A stretch of 64,000 nt of DNA from Escherichia ruysiae. GTDB taxonomy: Bacteria; Pseudomonadota; Gammaproteobacteria; Enterobacterales; Enterobacteriaceae. Where the stretch lies: NCBI RefSeq assembly GCF_031323975.1, contig NZ_JAVIWS010000001.1, positions 4,464,001-4,528,000 of the forward strand. Direction: 5' to 3'. The notes beneath the pieces are model-generated. The model was not told the origin of the DNA and did no database searches. It saw only the letters and a list, made by a program, of their open reading frames with translations. Positions 53,672 to 64,000 of this stretch are shown here, in pieces. Every line of letters begins with the position of its first letter. The first letter of the stretch is position 1. The translations under genes and the position numbers were made by a program.

Positions 53672-54525
53672 TCGAGTTCCACCTTCTTATTCAGCAAACG
53701 AGAAGCGCGCCAGTAAACCAGCAACATCAGGCCCATTACGATAGTCAGCGTAATGCTGGTGGCGGCGCCAAACGGCCAGTCGCGAATATTAAGGAACTGA
53801 ACCTTGATGACGTTACCGATCAGCAGGTTTTTCGCACCACCCATCAGGTCGGATACATAGAACAAGCCCATAGCTGGCAGCATCACCAGCAGACATCCGG
53901 CAATAATTCCCGGCATCGTCAGCGGAATAATAATACGGATAAAAGTCTGCAATTTGCTGGCACCGAGATCGCGCGCCGCTTCCAGTAAAGGTTTATCCAG
54001 TTTTTCAATACTGGAATAGAGTGGCATCACCATAAACGGCAGCAGAATGTAAACCAGACCGATAATCACCGCGCTGGGGGTGAACATGATGCGAATTGGG
54101 GTATCAATAACGCCCAGCCACAGCAGGAACTCGTTGAGATAACCTTTGGTGCTGAGGAAAATTTTTAGCCCGTAGATACGAATCAGCGAGTTTGTCCAGA
54201 ACGGAACAATCAGCAGAAACAGCAGCAGCGGTCGCACTTTATGCGGCAGTTTTGCCAGAAACCAGGCAAACGGGTAGCCCAGCACCAGGCAGGCGAGAGT
54301 GGCGATCAGCGCCATATTCAGTGAGTGCACGAGCACTTCAAAATAGAGCGGATCGAGCAGACGTGTGTAGTTATCCAGCGTAAAGACCATTTTGACGAAA
54401 CTCGCGTCGTCGCGGGTCAAAAAGCTGGTGCCAATGATCATCAGGTTGGGCAGAAAGACAAACAACACAAGCCAACCGACGATAGTGACAATCACTACAT
54501 TCTGGAACTTACTTGTGTTCTTCAT
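53668..54525 (-). CDS. potB: Polyamine transporter permease PotB
   Basis: PotB (285 residues from ATG 54525, or 275 from an in-frame GTG at 54495, which is the length I remember being annotated in K-12). Six hydrophobic segments; the EAA motif is [20 protein letters not shown] near 195. It pairs with PotC. The ATG start overlaps the end of potA by 17 bases, and the stop overlaps potC. Confidence 0.95.
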   Translation of the reverse strand: MKNTSKFQNVVIVTIVGWLVLFVFLPNLMIIGTSFLTRDDASFVKMVFTLDNYTRLLDPLYFEVLVHSLNMALIATLACLVLGYPFAWFLAKLPHKVRPLLLFLLIVPFWTNSLIRIYGLKIFLSTKGYLNEFLLWLGVIDTPIRIMFTPSAVIIGLVYILLPFMVMPLYSSIEKLDKPLLEAARDLGASKLQTFIRIIIPLTMPGIIAGCLLVMLPAMGLFYVSDLMGGAKNLLIGNVIKVQFLNIRDWPFGAATSITLTIVMGLMLLVYWRASRLLNKKVELE

Positions 54526-55645
54526 CAGCCAGTACGACCTCCCAGCTTTCTACCCAATTAATGGCCATTTTCTGGTCGAGTGAGTGGTCAAAGTCAGGAT
54601 CGTCTTCGTTGAAGAATTCGCTGACCATCACCATCTTGCCATTTTCCAGTTCGACAACCGACTCCAGCGTCATGCCTTTGTAGTTACGCTCGCGAACGTA
54701 ACCAATCAGCCCTTCGACGTGGTTATCATCGTTGATTTCGTCAACGCGTAAGTCTTCCGGGCGTAACAGAACATGCAGTTTTTGCCCAGGTTCAACGGCG
54801 AAGTTAACGTAGATATTACACTCGCGGCCTTCAACGTTGGCGCGTACGCGTTGCTCGTCGAGACGTTCGATCACCGTGGCGTTAAACATATTGATTTCGC
54901 CAATGAATCCGGCAACAAACAGGTTTTTGGGTTCTTCGTAGATTTCACGTGGTGTGCCGTCTTGTTCAATGCGACCATCGCGCATCACCACAATCCGGTC
55001 AGACATAGTGAGTGCCTCTTCCTGGTCGTGGGTAACGAAGACGAAAGTAATGCCAAGTTTTCGCTGTAACGCTTTTAACTCGTTCTGCATCTGTTTGCGC
55101 AGTTTGTAATCCAGCGCGGAAAGCGATTCATCAAGCAACAACAGACGAGGCTTGTTAACCACTGCGCGGGCAATGGCCACGCGTTGCTGCTGACCGCCAG
55201 AGAGTTGATGCGGTTTGCGTTGAGCGAAGGTTTCCAGTTGTACCATCCGCAGGGCTTCCATCACGCGAGGCGTAATTTCAGCAGCGGGGGTTTTTTGCAT
55301 ACGCAACCCAAAGGCCACATTTTCGAATACGGTCATGTGGGGGAATAACGCGTAGCTTTGGAAAACGGTGTTCACATAGCGGTTTTCCGCCGGAACGTGG
55401 GTGATGTCCTCGTTATCCAGCATGATGCGCCCGGAATCAACAGTTTCCAGACCCGCAATCAGGCGAAGAACGGTTGTTTTACCGCAGCCAGAAGGGCCAA
55501 GCAGCGTGAGGAACTCGCCATTGTTGATAGTCAGATCAAGCTGGGGAATGACTTCTTTACCATCAAAGCATTTGCGAATTCCCGCCAATTGCACCAGCGG
55601 TGAAAGCGAACTCGGTTGTTTATTCAATTTTTTACTCTGTCCCAT
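54509..55645 (-). CDS. potA: Polyamine transporter ATPase PotA
   Basis: PotA (378 residues) powers spermidine/putrescine import. Walker [12 protein letters not shown] (about 49-59), signature [10 protein letters not shown] (about 147-156), Walker [12 protein letters not shown] and the switch His in VTHDQEE. The C-terminal TOBE-like domain (about 260-378) is where polyamine feedback is thought to act. First gene of potABCD, divergent from pepT across 249 bases. Confidence 0.97.
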   Translation of the reverse strand: MGQSKKLNKQPSSLSPLVQLAGIRKCFDGKEVIPQLDLTINNGEFLTLLGPSGCGKTTVLRLIAGLETVDSGRIMLDNEDITHVPAENRYVNTVFQSYALFPHMTVFENVAFGLRMQKTPAAEITPRVMEALRMVQLETFAQRKPHQLSGGQQQRVAIARAVVNKPRLLLLDESLSALDYKLRKQMQNELKALQRKLGITFVFVTHDQEEALTMSDRIVVMRDGRIEQDGTPREIYEEPKNLFVAGFIGEINMFNATVIERLDEQRVRANVEGRECNIYVNFAVEPGQKLHVLLRPEDLRVDEINDDNHVEGLIGYVRERNYKGMTLESVVELENGKMVMVSEFFNEDDPDFDHSLDQKMAINWVESWEVVLADEEHK

Positions 55646-55894
55646 GTAAACGCAACGGATGGCTTACCGATGCGGGGTTTGTGGTTAACCACCTTGGTGA
55701 CTCTTAATGAGGGCGGTAATTCTACGGCAAACCATCGGAATCGCCAATCCTTGTTGTGAATTACTGGCTTAGCTTTATATTGATTAAGGTAATGTTGATA
55801 AATATTCCCGCTTGCAGGGGTAAAAGTGACCTGACGCAATATTTGTCTTTTCTTGCTTCTTAATAATGTTGTCACGAAAAGTGAGGGTGACTAC

Positions 55895-57121
55895 ATGGAT
55901 AAACTACTTGAGCGTTTTTTGAACTACGTGTCTCTGGATACCCAATCAAAAGCGGGAGTGAGACAGGTTCCCAGCACGGAAGGTCAGTGGAAGTTATTGC
56001 ATTTGTTGAAAGATCAGCTCGAAGAGATGGGGCTTATCAATGTGACCTTAAGTGAGAAAGGAACGCTAATGGCGACGTTACCGGCTAACGTTCCTGGCGA
56101 TATCCCGGCGATTGGTTTTATTTCTCATGTGGATACCTCTCCGGATTGCAGCGGTAAAAATGTAAATCCGCAAATTGTTGAAAACTATCGTGGTGGCGAC
56201 ATCGCGCTGGGTATTGGCGACGAAGTCTTGTCACCAGTGATGTTCCCGGTTCTGCATCAATTGCTGGGGCAGACGCTGATCACCACCGATGGCAAAACGC
56301 TATTGGGCGCTGACGATAAAGCCGGTATTGCGGAAATTATGACCGCGCTGGCGGTATTGCAGCAGAAAAACATTCCGCATGGCGATATTCGCGTCGCCTT
56401 TACGCCAGATGAAGAAGTGGGGAAAGGGGCGAAACACTTTGATGTTGACGCCTTTGATGCTCGTTGGGCTTACACCGTCGATGGTGGTGGCGTAGGCGAA
56501 CTGGAGTTTGAAAACTTCAACGCCGCATCGGTGAATATCAAAATTGTCGGTAACAACGTTCACCCTGGCTCGGCAAAAGGCGTGATGGTTAACGCGCTAT
56601 CGCTGGCTGCACGCATTCATGCAGAAGTTCCGGCGGATGAAAGCCCAGAAACTACCGAAGGTTATGAAGGTTTTTATCACCTGACGAGCATGAAAGGCAC
56701 CGTTGAGCGCGCCGATATGCACTACATCATTCGTGATTTCGATCGTAAACAGTTTGAAGCGCGTAAACGTAAGATGATGGAGATTGCCAAGAAAGTGGGC
56801 AAAGGGCTGCACCCTGATTGCTACATTGAACTGGTGATTGAAGACAGTTACTACAACATGCGCGAGAAAATTGTGGATCATCCGCATATTCTCGATATCG
56901 CCCAGCAGGCGATGCGCGATTGTGATATTGAACCGGATCTGAAGCCGATCCGTGGCGGCACCGACGGCGCGCAGTTGTCGTTTATGGGATTACCGTGCCC
57001 GAACCTGTTCACTGGCGGTTACAACTATCATGGTAAACATGAGTTTGTGACCCTGGAAGGAATGGAAAAAGCGGTGCAGGTGATCGTGCGTATTGCCGAG
57101 TTAACGGCGCAACGGAAGTAA
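55895..57121 (+). CDS. pepT: Peptidase T (tripeptidase)
   Basis: PepT (408 residues) cuts the N-terminal residue from tripeptides. It is an M20 di-zinc enzyme: [10 protein letters not shown] (His about 78, Asp 80), LGADDKAG (Asp about 140), TPDEEVGKG (the Glu-Glu pair about 173-174), DGGG and, near the end, [10 protein letters not shown]. The ATG at 55895 is chosen after GTGAGGGTG; the in-frame ATG at 55853 adds 14 unsupported residues. Confidence 0.97.
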   Translation: MDKLLERFLNYVSLDTQSKAGVRQVPSTEGQWKLLHLLKDQLEEMGLINVTLSEKGTLMATLPANVPGDIPAIGFISHVDTSPDCSGKNVNPQIVENYRGGDIALGIGDEVLSPVMFPVLHQLLGQTLITTDGKTLLGADDKAGIAEIMTALAVLQQKNIPHGDIRVAFTPDEEVGKGAKHFDVDAFDARWAYTVDGGGVGELEFENFNAASVNIKIVGNNVHPGSAKGVMVNALSLAARIHAEVPADESPETTEGYEGFYHLTSMKGTVERADMHYIIRDFDRKQFEARKRKMMEIAKKVGKGLHPDCYIELVIEDSYYNMREKIVDHPHILDIAQQAMRDCDIEPDLKPIRGGTDGAQLSFMGLPCPNLFTGGYNYHGKHEFVTLEGMEKAVQVIVRIAELTAQRK

Positions 57122-57129
57122 GCGAAAAG

Positions 57130-57158
57130 GGATGCGGCATGTGATGCCGCATCCGGCT
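57130..57158. repeat. REP element between convergent pepT and roxA
   Basis: GATGCGGCAT (57131-57140) and ATGCCGCATC (57144-57153), followed by CGGC: one compact palindromic unit in a 48-base gap. It may act as a transcription barrier for both genes. Confidence 0.85.
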
Positions 57159-57169
57159 TACATCCAAAC

Positions 57170-58291
57170 TTACCCTTCGAAGAACCAATACCCGCTATTG
57201 ACCAGCGCCGCGAGCATCGCGAGGAATGATGGATCTTCCAGCGCATCGCCAAAATTCTCGGCAGTCAGCACAATATTACTGGCGAGCGCATCCAGTGCCG
57301 GACGGTGCGGAGAATCGATCTTTTCACCATTGGCGTATACATCATCACCAATGCGCAATACGCGCAGACCACCCAGGCGCACCAGCACATCACCTTGTTT
57401 CAGCGCATCGTAGATTTCATCCGGCTGATAAGGCGGCTCTGGCGGCGCGATATCCAGTTCATGACGTGACTGGGAAATAAACTCGCCAAACCACTGTTTA
57501 AAGTGTTCCGGCTGGTTGATCAGTTCAAGCATCATCTCACGCAGTTTATCCATCTCTTGCGGCAGAACATCAGCCGGATGGGCGCGAGGAGGGATATCCG
57601 GATCGCTGTAATAATTACCGCCCAGCTCACGTTGCAGAACATAATCGGCAAAACCGCTGATCAGCTCCCGCGTATTGGGCGCACGAAAACCGACAGAGTA
57701 GTTCATCGCATTTTCCAGCGCGTAGCCTTCGTGCGGGAATCCCGGCGGAATATAAAGAATATCGCCAGGCTCCAGCTCTTCATCGATGATGGCTTCGAAC
57801 GGATCGACCTGTAACAGATCCGGGTGCGGGCAGTGCTGTTTCATTTGCAGCTTTTCGCCCACTCGCCAGCGACGACGACCAGTTCCCTGGATAATAAACA
57901 CATCGTATTGATCGAGATGCGGGCCGACGCCGCCGCCGGGTACGGAAAATGAGATCATCAGGTCGTCAATGCGCCAGTCCGGCAGTTCACGAAACGGACG
58001 CATCAGCGCGGCAGTTGGTTCATGCCAGTGATTTACTGCCTGCACCAGCAATGACCAGTTGGTCTCACCGAGATGATCGTAGCTTTCGAATGGACCGTGG
58101 CTGACCTGCCATTTACCATCCTGGTGACTGACCAGCCGACTGTCGACTTCGCTTTCCATCGCCAGACCCGCTAACTCGTCTGGAGAGATTGGGTCAATAA
58201 AATTATTAAAGCCGCGTTTTAACACTACCGGACGTTTCTGCCAGTGGCGTTCAAGAAAATCGGGCCAGTTAAGGGTAAGTTGGTATTCCAT
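57170..58291 (-). CDS. roxA: Ribosomal oxygenase RoxA (L16 arginine hydroxylase, YcfD)
   Basis: RoxA (373 residues) is a JmjC-type 2-oxoglutarate/Fe(II) oxygenase that hydroxylates Arg81 of ribosomal protein L16. Iron ligands are in GPHLDQYD (His about 125, Asp 127) and FPHEGYAL (His about 187). The C-terminal part is a winged-helix-like domain after about 270. ATG 58291 gives the K-12 start MEYQLTLNW; another ATG lies three codons upstream at 58300. Confidence 0.95.
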   Translation of the reverse strand: MEYQLTLNWPDFLERHWQKRPVVLKRGFNNFIDPISPDELAGLAMESEVDSRLVSHQDGKWQVSHGPFESYDHLGETNWSLLVQAVNHWHEPTAALMRPFRELPDWRIDDLMISFSVPGGGVGPHLDQYDVFIIQGTGRRRWRVGEKLQMKQHCPHPDLLQVDPFEAIIDEELEPGDILYIPPGFPHEGYALENAMNYSVGFRAPNTRELISGFADYVLQRELGGNYYSDPDIPPRAHPADVLPQEMDKLREMMLELINQPEHFKQWFGEFISQSRHELDIAPPEPPYQPDEIYDALKQGDVLVRLGGLRVLRIGDDVYANGEKIDSPHRPALDALASNIVLTAENFGDALEDPSFLAMLAALVNSGYWFFEG

Positions 58292-58366
58292 GTTAAGCAT
58301 CCACAGGCTGGTATCTGCAACCGATTATAACGGATGCTTAACGTAATGCGTGAAGAAAGGGCATAT

Positions 58367-59827
58367 TTATTCACTCTTTGGCGAAGAATGCTGGCGACCA
58401 AAAATCACTTCCATTCGTGCACCGCCGAGCATACTCTCTCCGGCGATGATTTTTCCGTCGTATTGCTCGGTAATTTCACGTGCGACTGCCAGACCGACAC
58501 CTTGTCCGGGGCGCAAAGTGTCAACACGTTGACCACGGTCGAAGACCACTTCACGCTTGCTTTTCGGGATACCGGGGCCATCATCCTCGACCACAATATA
58601 GAGATGATCATCGGTTTGTCTGGCTGAAATTTCGACAAACTCAAGACAGTATTTACAGGCGTTATCCAGTACGTTGCCCATCACTTCGACAAAATCATTC
58701 TGCTCACCCACAAAGCTGATTTCTGGCGAGATATCGAGGGAAATATTAACCCCTTTACGCTGATAAACTTTGTTCAGCGCCGAGGTGAGATTGTCCAGCA
58801 GTGGGGCGACAGGATGCAATTCGCGGCTAAGTAATGTTCCACCGCGCATACTGGCGCGATGCAGGTAGTAGCCAATTTGTTGCGAGATGCGGCTGATTTG
58901 TTCCAGCATTACCGGCTCTGCTTCGCTGACGCTCATCTTCTCACTACGCATGGAACGTAGCGTACTTTGCAGCACCGCCAGCGGTGTTTTCAGACTGTGC
59001 GTCAGGTCGGTGAGCGTAGTGCGGTATTTGTCGTAACGTTCACGCTCACTTTTTAACAGTCGGTTCAGGTTACGTACCAGGCTGGTAAGTTCCCTCGTGG
59101 TGGTAGGGTTGAGTAGTTCCCGGTTGTGCTCTTCCAGTTCGCGGACTTCTTTTGCCAGGGCTTCGATAGGGCGTAAACTCCACCAGGCGGCGACCCATAA
59201 CAGAGGGATCACTAACAGCAGGTTGGCTGAGAGCACATAGACAAACCAGCTCCACACCATATAGGAACTTTTAAGCTCTACAGGGATGGTATCAACCACC
59301 ACAATGGTTAACTTTGGCATCTGCGACGTTGCCGGATAGATGTTTACTGCCACCGAGTGAGTCATCTCAGCGTCGTCGTCATCCTCCCGTACTTCCTGCA
59401 ACTGTTGCTGTATAGAATGATCTTCACTCAGCAAGATGCTGGTATCGTTAACATCCGCTTCTATTTCATGGAAGCCATTAGATTTCAGCCAGTCAGGCTG
59501 GATCATTTTCATCAACCAGGGAACGTCACGCTGCGCCCATAAAAGTTGCCCGTTCTCATCATAGATCAGTGTCATAGTAGGGCTTTGCTTGTCGATATTT
59601 TCTGGCAATTCGACATGCAATTTGTTGTTTTCCCACTTCGCGAGGGTATAGAACAGGTTGCTCTCGCCACGTAACAGCCGAAACGTGGTTTTATCGAAAC
59701 TGACGCTATAACCGATCAGCGCGACCATCCCGTAGGCAAGCGAAAGCACCAGCACTACCGCTGCCGTTGCCAACAGAAAACGAACCCGTAGCGAGAGTGG
59801 GGAAAAAATACGCAGTAATTTTTTCAT
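58367..59827 (-). CDS. phoQ: Sensor histidine kinase PhoQ
   Basis: PhoQ (486 residues) senses low Mg2+, acid pH and cationic peptides. Membrane helix 1 about 17-38; periplasmic sensor with the acidic cluster [12 protein letters not shown] (about 145-156) that binds divalent metals at the membrane; helix 2 about 195-215; HAMP; phosphorylated His in [14 protein letters not shown] (about 277). The ATPase domain has NVLDNACKY and EDDGPGIP. Its ATG shares a base with the phoP stop. Confidence 0.98.
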   Translation of the reverse strand: MKKLLRIFSPLSLRVRFLLATAAVVLVLSLAYGMVALIGYSVSFDKTTFRLLRGESNLFYTLAKWENNKLHVELPENIDKQSPTMTLIYDENGQLLWAQRDVPWLMKMIQPDWLKSNGFHEIEADVNDTSILLSEDHSIQQQLQEVREDDDDAEMTHSVAVNIYPATSQMPKLTIVVVDTIPVELKSSYMVWSWFVYVLSANLLLVIPLLWVAAWWSLRPIEALAKEVRELEEHNRELLNPTTTRELTSLVRNLNRLLKSERERYDKYRTTLTDLTHSLKTPLAVLQSTLRSMRSEKMSVSEAEPVMLEQISRISQQIGYYLHRASMRGGTLLSRELHPVAPLLDNLTSALNKVYQRKGVNISLDISPEISFVGEQNDFVEVMGNVLDNACKYCLEFVEISARQTDDHLYIVVEDDGPGIPKSKREVVFDRGQRVDTLRPGQGVGLAVAREITEQYDGKIIAGESMLGGARMEVIFGRQHSSPKSE

Positions 59828-60498
59828 CAGCGCAATTCGAACAGATAGCCCTGGCCGCGAACGGTGGTAATCACTTCTTGCGGATATTGCGTCTGAATTT
59901 TCTTACGCAGTCGGCCCATTAATACATCAATGGTATGGCTTTCCCGCAGTTCGGCATCCGGATAGAGCTGTAACATCAGCGAATCTTTGCTGACCACTTT
60001 GCCGTTATTACGGATTAGCGTTTCCATAATGGTGTATTCAAACGCGGTCAGTTTGATCACTTCGTCGTTAATGGATAATTCACGGCGGGAGAGATCAACC
60101 TGAAACGGTGGCAGCGAAATAACCTGTGAAGCCAGACCGCTATTACGCCGCATCAACGCCTGCATACGCGCCATCACCTCTTCAATATGAAACGGTTTGG
60201 TCACGTAATCATCAGCACCGGCACTTAAGACTTCGACTTTGTCCTGCCAGCTTTCACGGGCGGTCAATACCAGAATCGGTAGTGAAACATCGTTGCTACG
60301 CCAGCGGCGGATCAGCGACAGACCATCTTCATCAGGCAAGCCAAGATCGACAATGGCAATATCCGGTAAATGTTCATTGAGATAATAATCTGCTTCTTTG
60401 GCATCTTCTGCGTCATCGACCTGATGACCAGCGTCCTGAATCTGAACTTTAAGATGGTGACGTAACAACGCATTGTCTTCGACAACCAGTACGCGCAT
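59827..60498 (-). CDS. phoP: Response regulator PhoP
   Basis: PhoP (223 residues) is the OmpR-type regulator of the Mg2+/acid/peptide response. The receiver has acidic residues VEDN at the start, the phosphorylated Asp in [12 protein letters not shown] (about 51) and TKPF. The winged-helix DNA-binding domain covers about 125-223 ([31 protein letters not shown]). Autoregulated through the PhoP box upstream; cotranscribed with phoQ. Confidence 0.98.
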   Translation of the reverse strand: MRVLVVEDNALLRHHLKVQIQDAGHQVDDAEDAKEADYYLNEHLPDIAIVDLGLPDEDGLSLIRRWRSNDVSLPILVLTARESWQDKVEVLSAGADDYVTKPFHIEEVMARMQALMRRNSGLASQVISLPPFQVDLSRRELSINDEVIKLTAFEYTIMETLIRNNGKVVSKDSLMLQLYPDAELRESHTIDVLMGRLRKKIQTQYPQEVITTVRGQGYLFELR

Positions 60499-60540
60499 TT
60501 TTATTTCTCCCTGTCTTAATTATTAAAATAGTGTAACGCG

Positions 60541-60575
60541 ATTATGTATTTATGGGAGTAAACATTAATTAAACC
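60541..60575 (-). promoter_or_regulatory. PhoP box and promoter of phoPQ
   Basis: On the minus strand, GGTTTA (60575-60570), five bases, TGTTTA (60564-60559): the direct repeat recognised by PhoP, here at the -35 position. CATAAT (60546-60541) follows 12 bases later as the -10 box. This is the known autoregulated phoP promoter layout. Confidence 0.88.
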
Positions 60576-60656
60576 AGCGGGTAGGGGAGGCAACACAGGA
60601 AAAGATTAGCTTAACAAGCAGGCCGGACAGCATCGCCATCCGACCTTGACAGGGGA

Positions 60657-62030
<1,374 letters not shown>

Positions 62031-62672
62031 TCACAACTCCGGGGTTAAATGAGCAAGAATTTGTTTTGCCTGAGTGGTCAGGCGATTACGAGAAAACATC
62101 AGTTGCAGACGTCCACCGCCGACCTGGTGCCAGAGCACGGCGGCGCGAATGCCTGCCAGCAGGGTTGCGCGAACTTTCGCCTGCACCTGCGGGCTTTGCA
62201 GTACAGCAGGGGAACCGGTGACCTGAATGCGCGGGCCAAGCGGGCTGATAACATCAACATAGATGGCGGCCATCGCGCTCATCAGCGTTTCGGACTGTAA
62301 ATCGAAGTGTTCGAGCTGGCGTTGCAGGCCGTTGATCCGGTTGCCCAGAGTGTCGAGCGCACCTTTGGCAGATGAAAGTTTACGCTCAAGCACCATCAGG
62401 CTAAGGGTGTAGCGGGTTAACTCAGCGTTCAAACCCTGACGGCTGCTGGCATTGAGCACGCCGAGCAGGGTTTCCAGCCCGACGCGCAGGTTGGCTTCGC
62501 TACCGCCAAAAACCGCCAGCGTGGAGCTGGGGTTCATATCAATAATACTGTTGAGTGAAACGTGTAGCGCATCGGCATCACAATGCCCCTGGTGAGCGAG
62601 TTGTTGCACCAGGCGAGCCGACTGACAAATACCGGCCAGGGCGAGGGTGATGTCATAGTAATTCTTTGCCAC
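62031..62672 (-). CDS. hflD: High-frequency lysogenization protein HflD
   Basis: HflD (213 residues) is a peripheral inner-membrane protein that binds phage lambda CII and lowers its stability. It is largely alpha-helical with no signal peptide. Of two GTG codons (62678 and 62672), the second is preferred: it gives the K-12 N-terminus (M)[13 protein letters not shown] and sits eight bases after AGGAAG, while the first is only two bases away. Confidence 0.95.
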   Translation of the reverse strand: MAKNYYDITLALAGICQSARLVQQLAHQGHCDADALHVSLNSIIDMNPSSTLAVFGGSEANLRVGLETLLGVLNASSRQGLNAELTRYTLSLMVLERKLSSAKGALDTLGNRINGLQRQLEHFDLQSETLMSAMAAIYVDVISPLGPRIQVTGSPAVLQSPQVQAKVRATLLAGIRAAVLWHQVGGGRLQLMFSRNRLTTQAKQILAHLTPEL

Positions 62673-62707
62673 GTTCACTGCTTCCTTGTTTTAAGTAAAG
62701 ATAATAA

Positions 62708-64000
<1,293 letters not shown>

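Noticed and set aside
55646-55894. FNR box upstream of pepT
   Set aside because: pepT is FNR-regulated in related bacteria, but here I found only half-sites (TTGATTAAGG, TTGATAAA) and no convincing full TTGAT-N4-ATCAA.

Overview
The window is enterobacterial chromosome. Nearly every protein is the same length as, and almost identical to, what I remember of the Escherichia coli K-12 24-25 min region (flgG to nudJ), in the same order. It is best read as a non-K-12 E. coli or a very close Escherichia. No rRNA, tRNA, CRISPR array, insertion sequence or prophage gene was seen.

Layout. (1) 1-5600: end of the flagellar operon (flgG 3' end, flgH, flgI, flgJ), then flgKL behind a sigma-28 promoter and closed by a terminator. 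(2) 5659-11109: RNase E (rne, minus strand) with its long autoregulatory leader, rluC and yceF. (3) 11270-17745: the yceD-rpmF-plsX-fabH-fabD-fabG-acpP-fabF cluster for ribosome assembly and fatty-acid and phospholipid synthesis. (4) 17754-23739: an accessory six-gene chaperone-usher fimbrial operon on the minus strand, lying between fabF and pabC, which are neighbours in K-12. (5) 24096-28370: pabC, mltG, tmk, holB and ycfH (folate, cell wall, dTMP kinase, DNA polymerase III delta-prime, TatD-like nuclease). (6) 28514-41185: ptsG, fhuE, hinT-ycfL-lpoB-thiK-nagZ-ycfP, ndh, ycfJ, comR/bhsA and ldtC. (7) 41329-51151: mfd, ycfT, the lolCDE lipoprotein exporter, nagK and cobB. (8) 51152-51776: a degraded spot where ymfA carries an in-frame stop and ycfZ is missing. 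(9) 51797-64000: potABCD, pepT, roxA, phoPQ, purB, hflD, mnmA and the 3' end of nudJ.

The accessory part is the fimbrial operon: major pilin, FGS-type chaperone, usher, a two-domain tip adhesin whose N-terminal domain has no cysteine, and two minor pilins that are paralogues of each other. The first 120 or so codons of the adjacent pabC differ strongly from K-12 PabC as I remember it, while the rest is nearly identical. This suggests that the cluster and the 5' part of pabC arrived, or were retained, as one recombinant block. A symmetrical terminator at 17713-17745 closes both fabF and the oppositely directed fimbrial operon, so pabC-mltG-tmk-holB probably needs a promoter of its own.

Start codons were chosen by family length, ribosome-binding sites and overlaps. 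Several are non-ATG: plsX and ndh (TTG); fabF, hinT, thiK, nagZ, ldtC and hflD (GTG). Comparisons with K-12 are from memory, not from a search.
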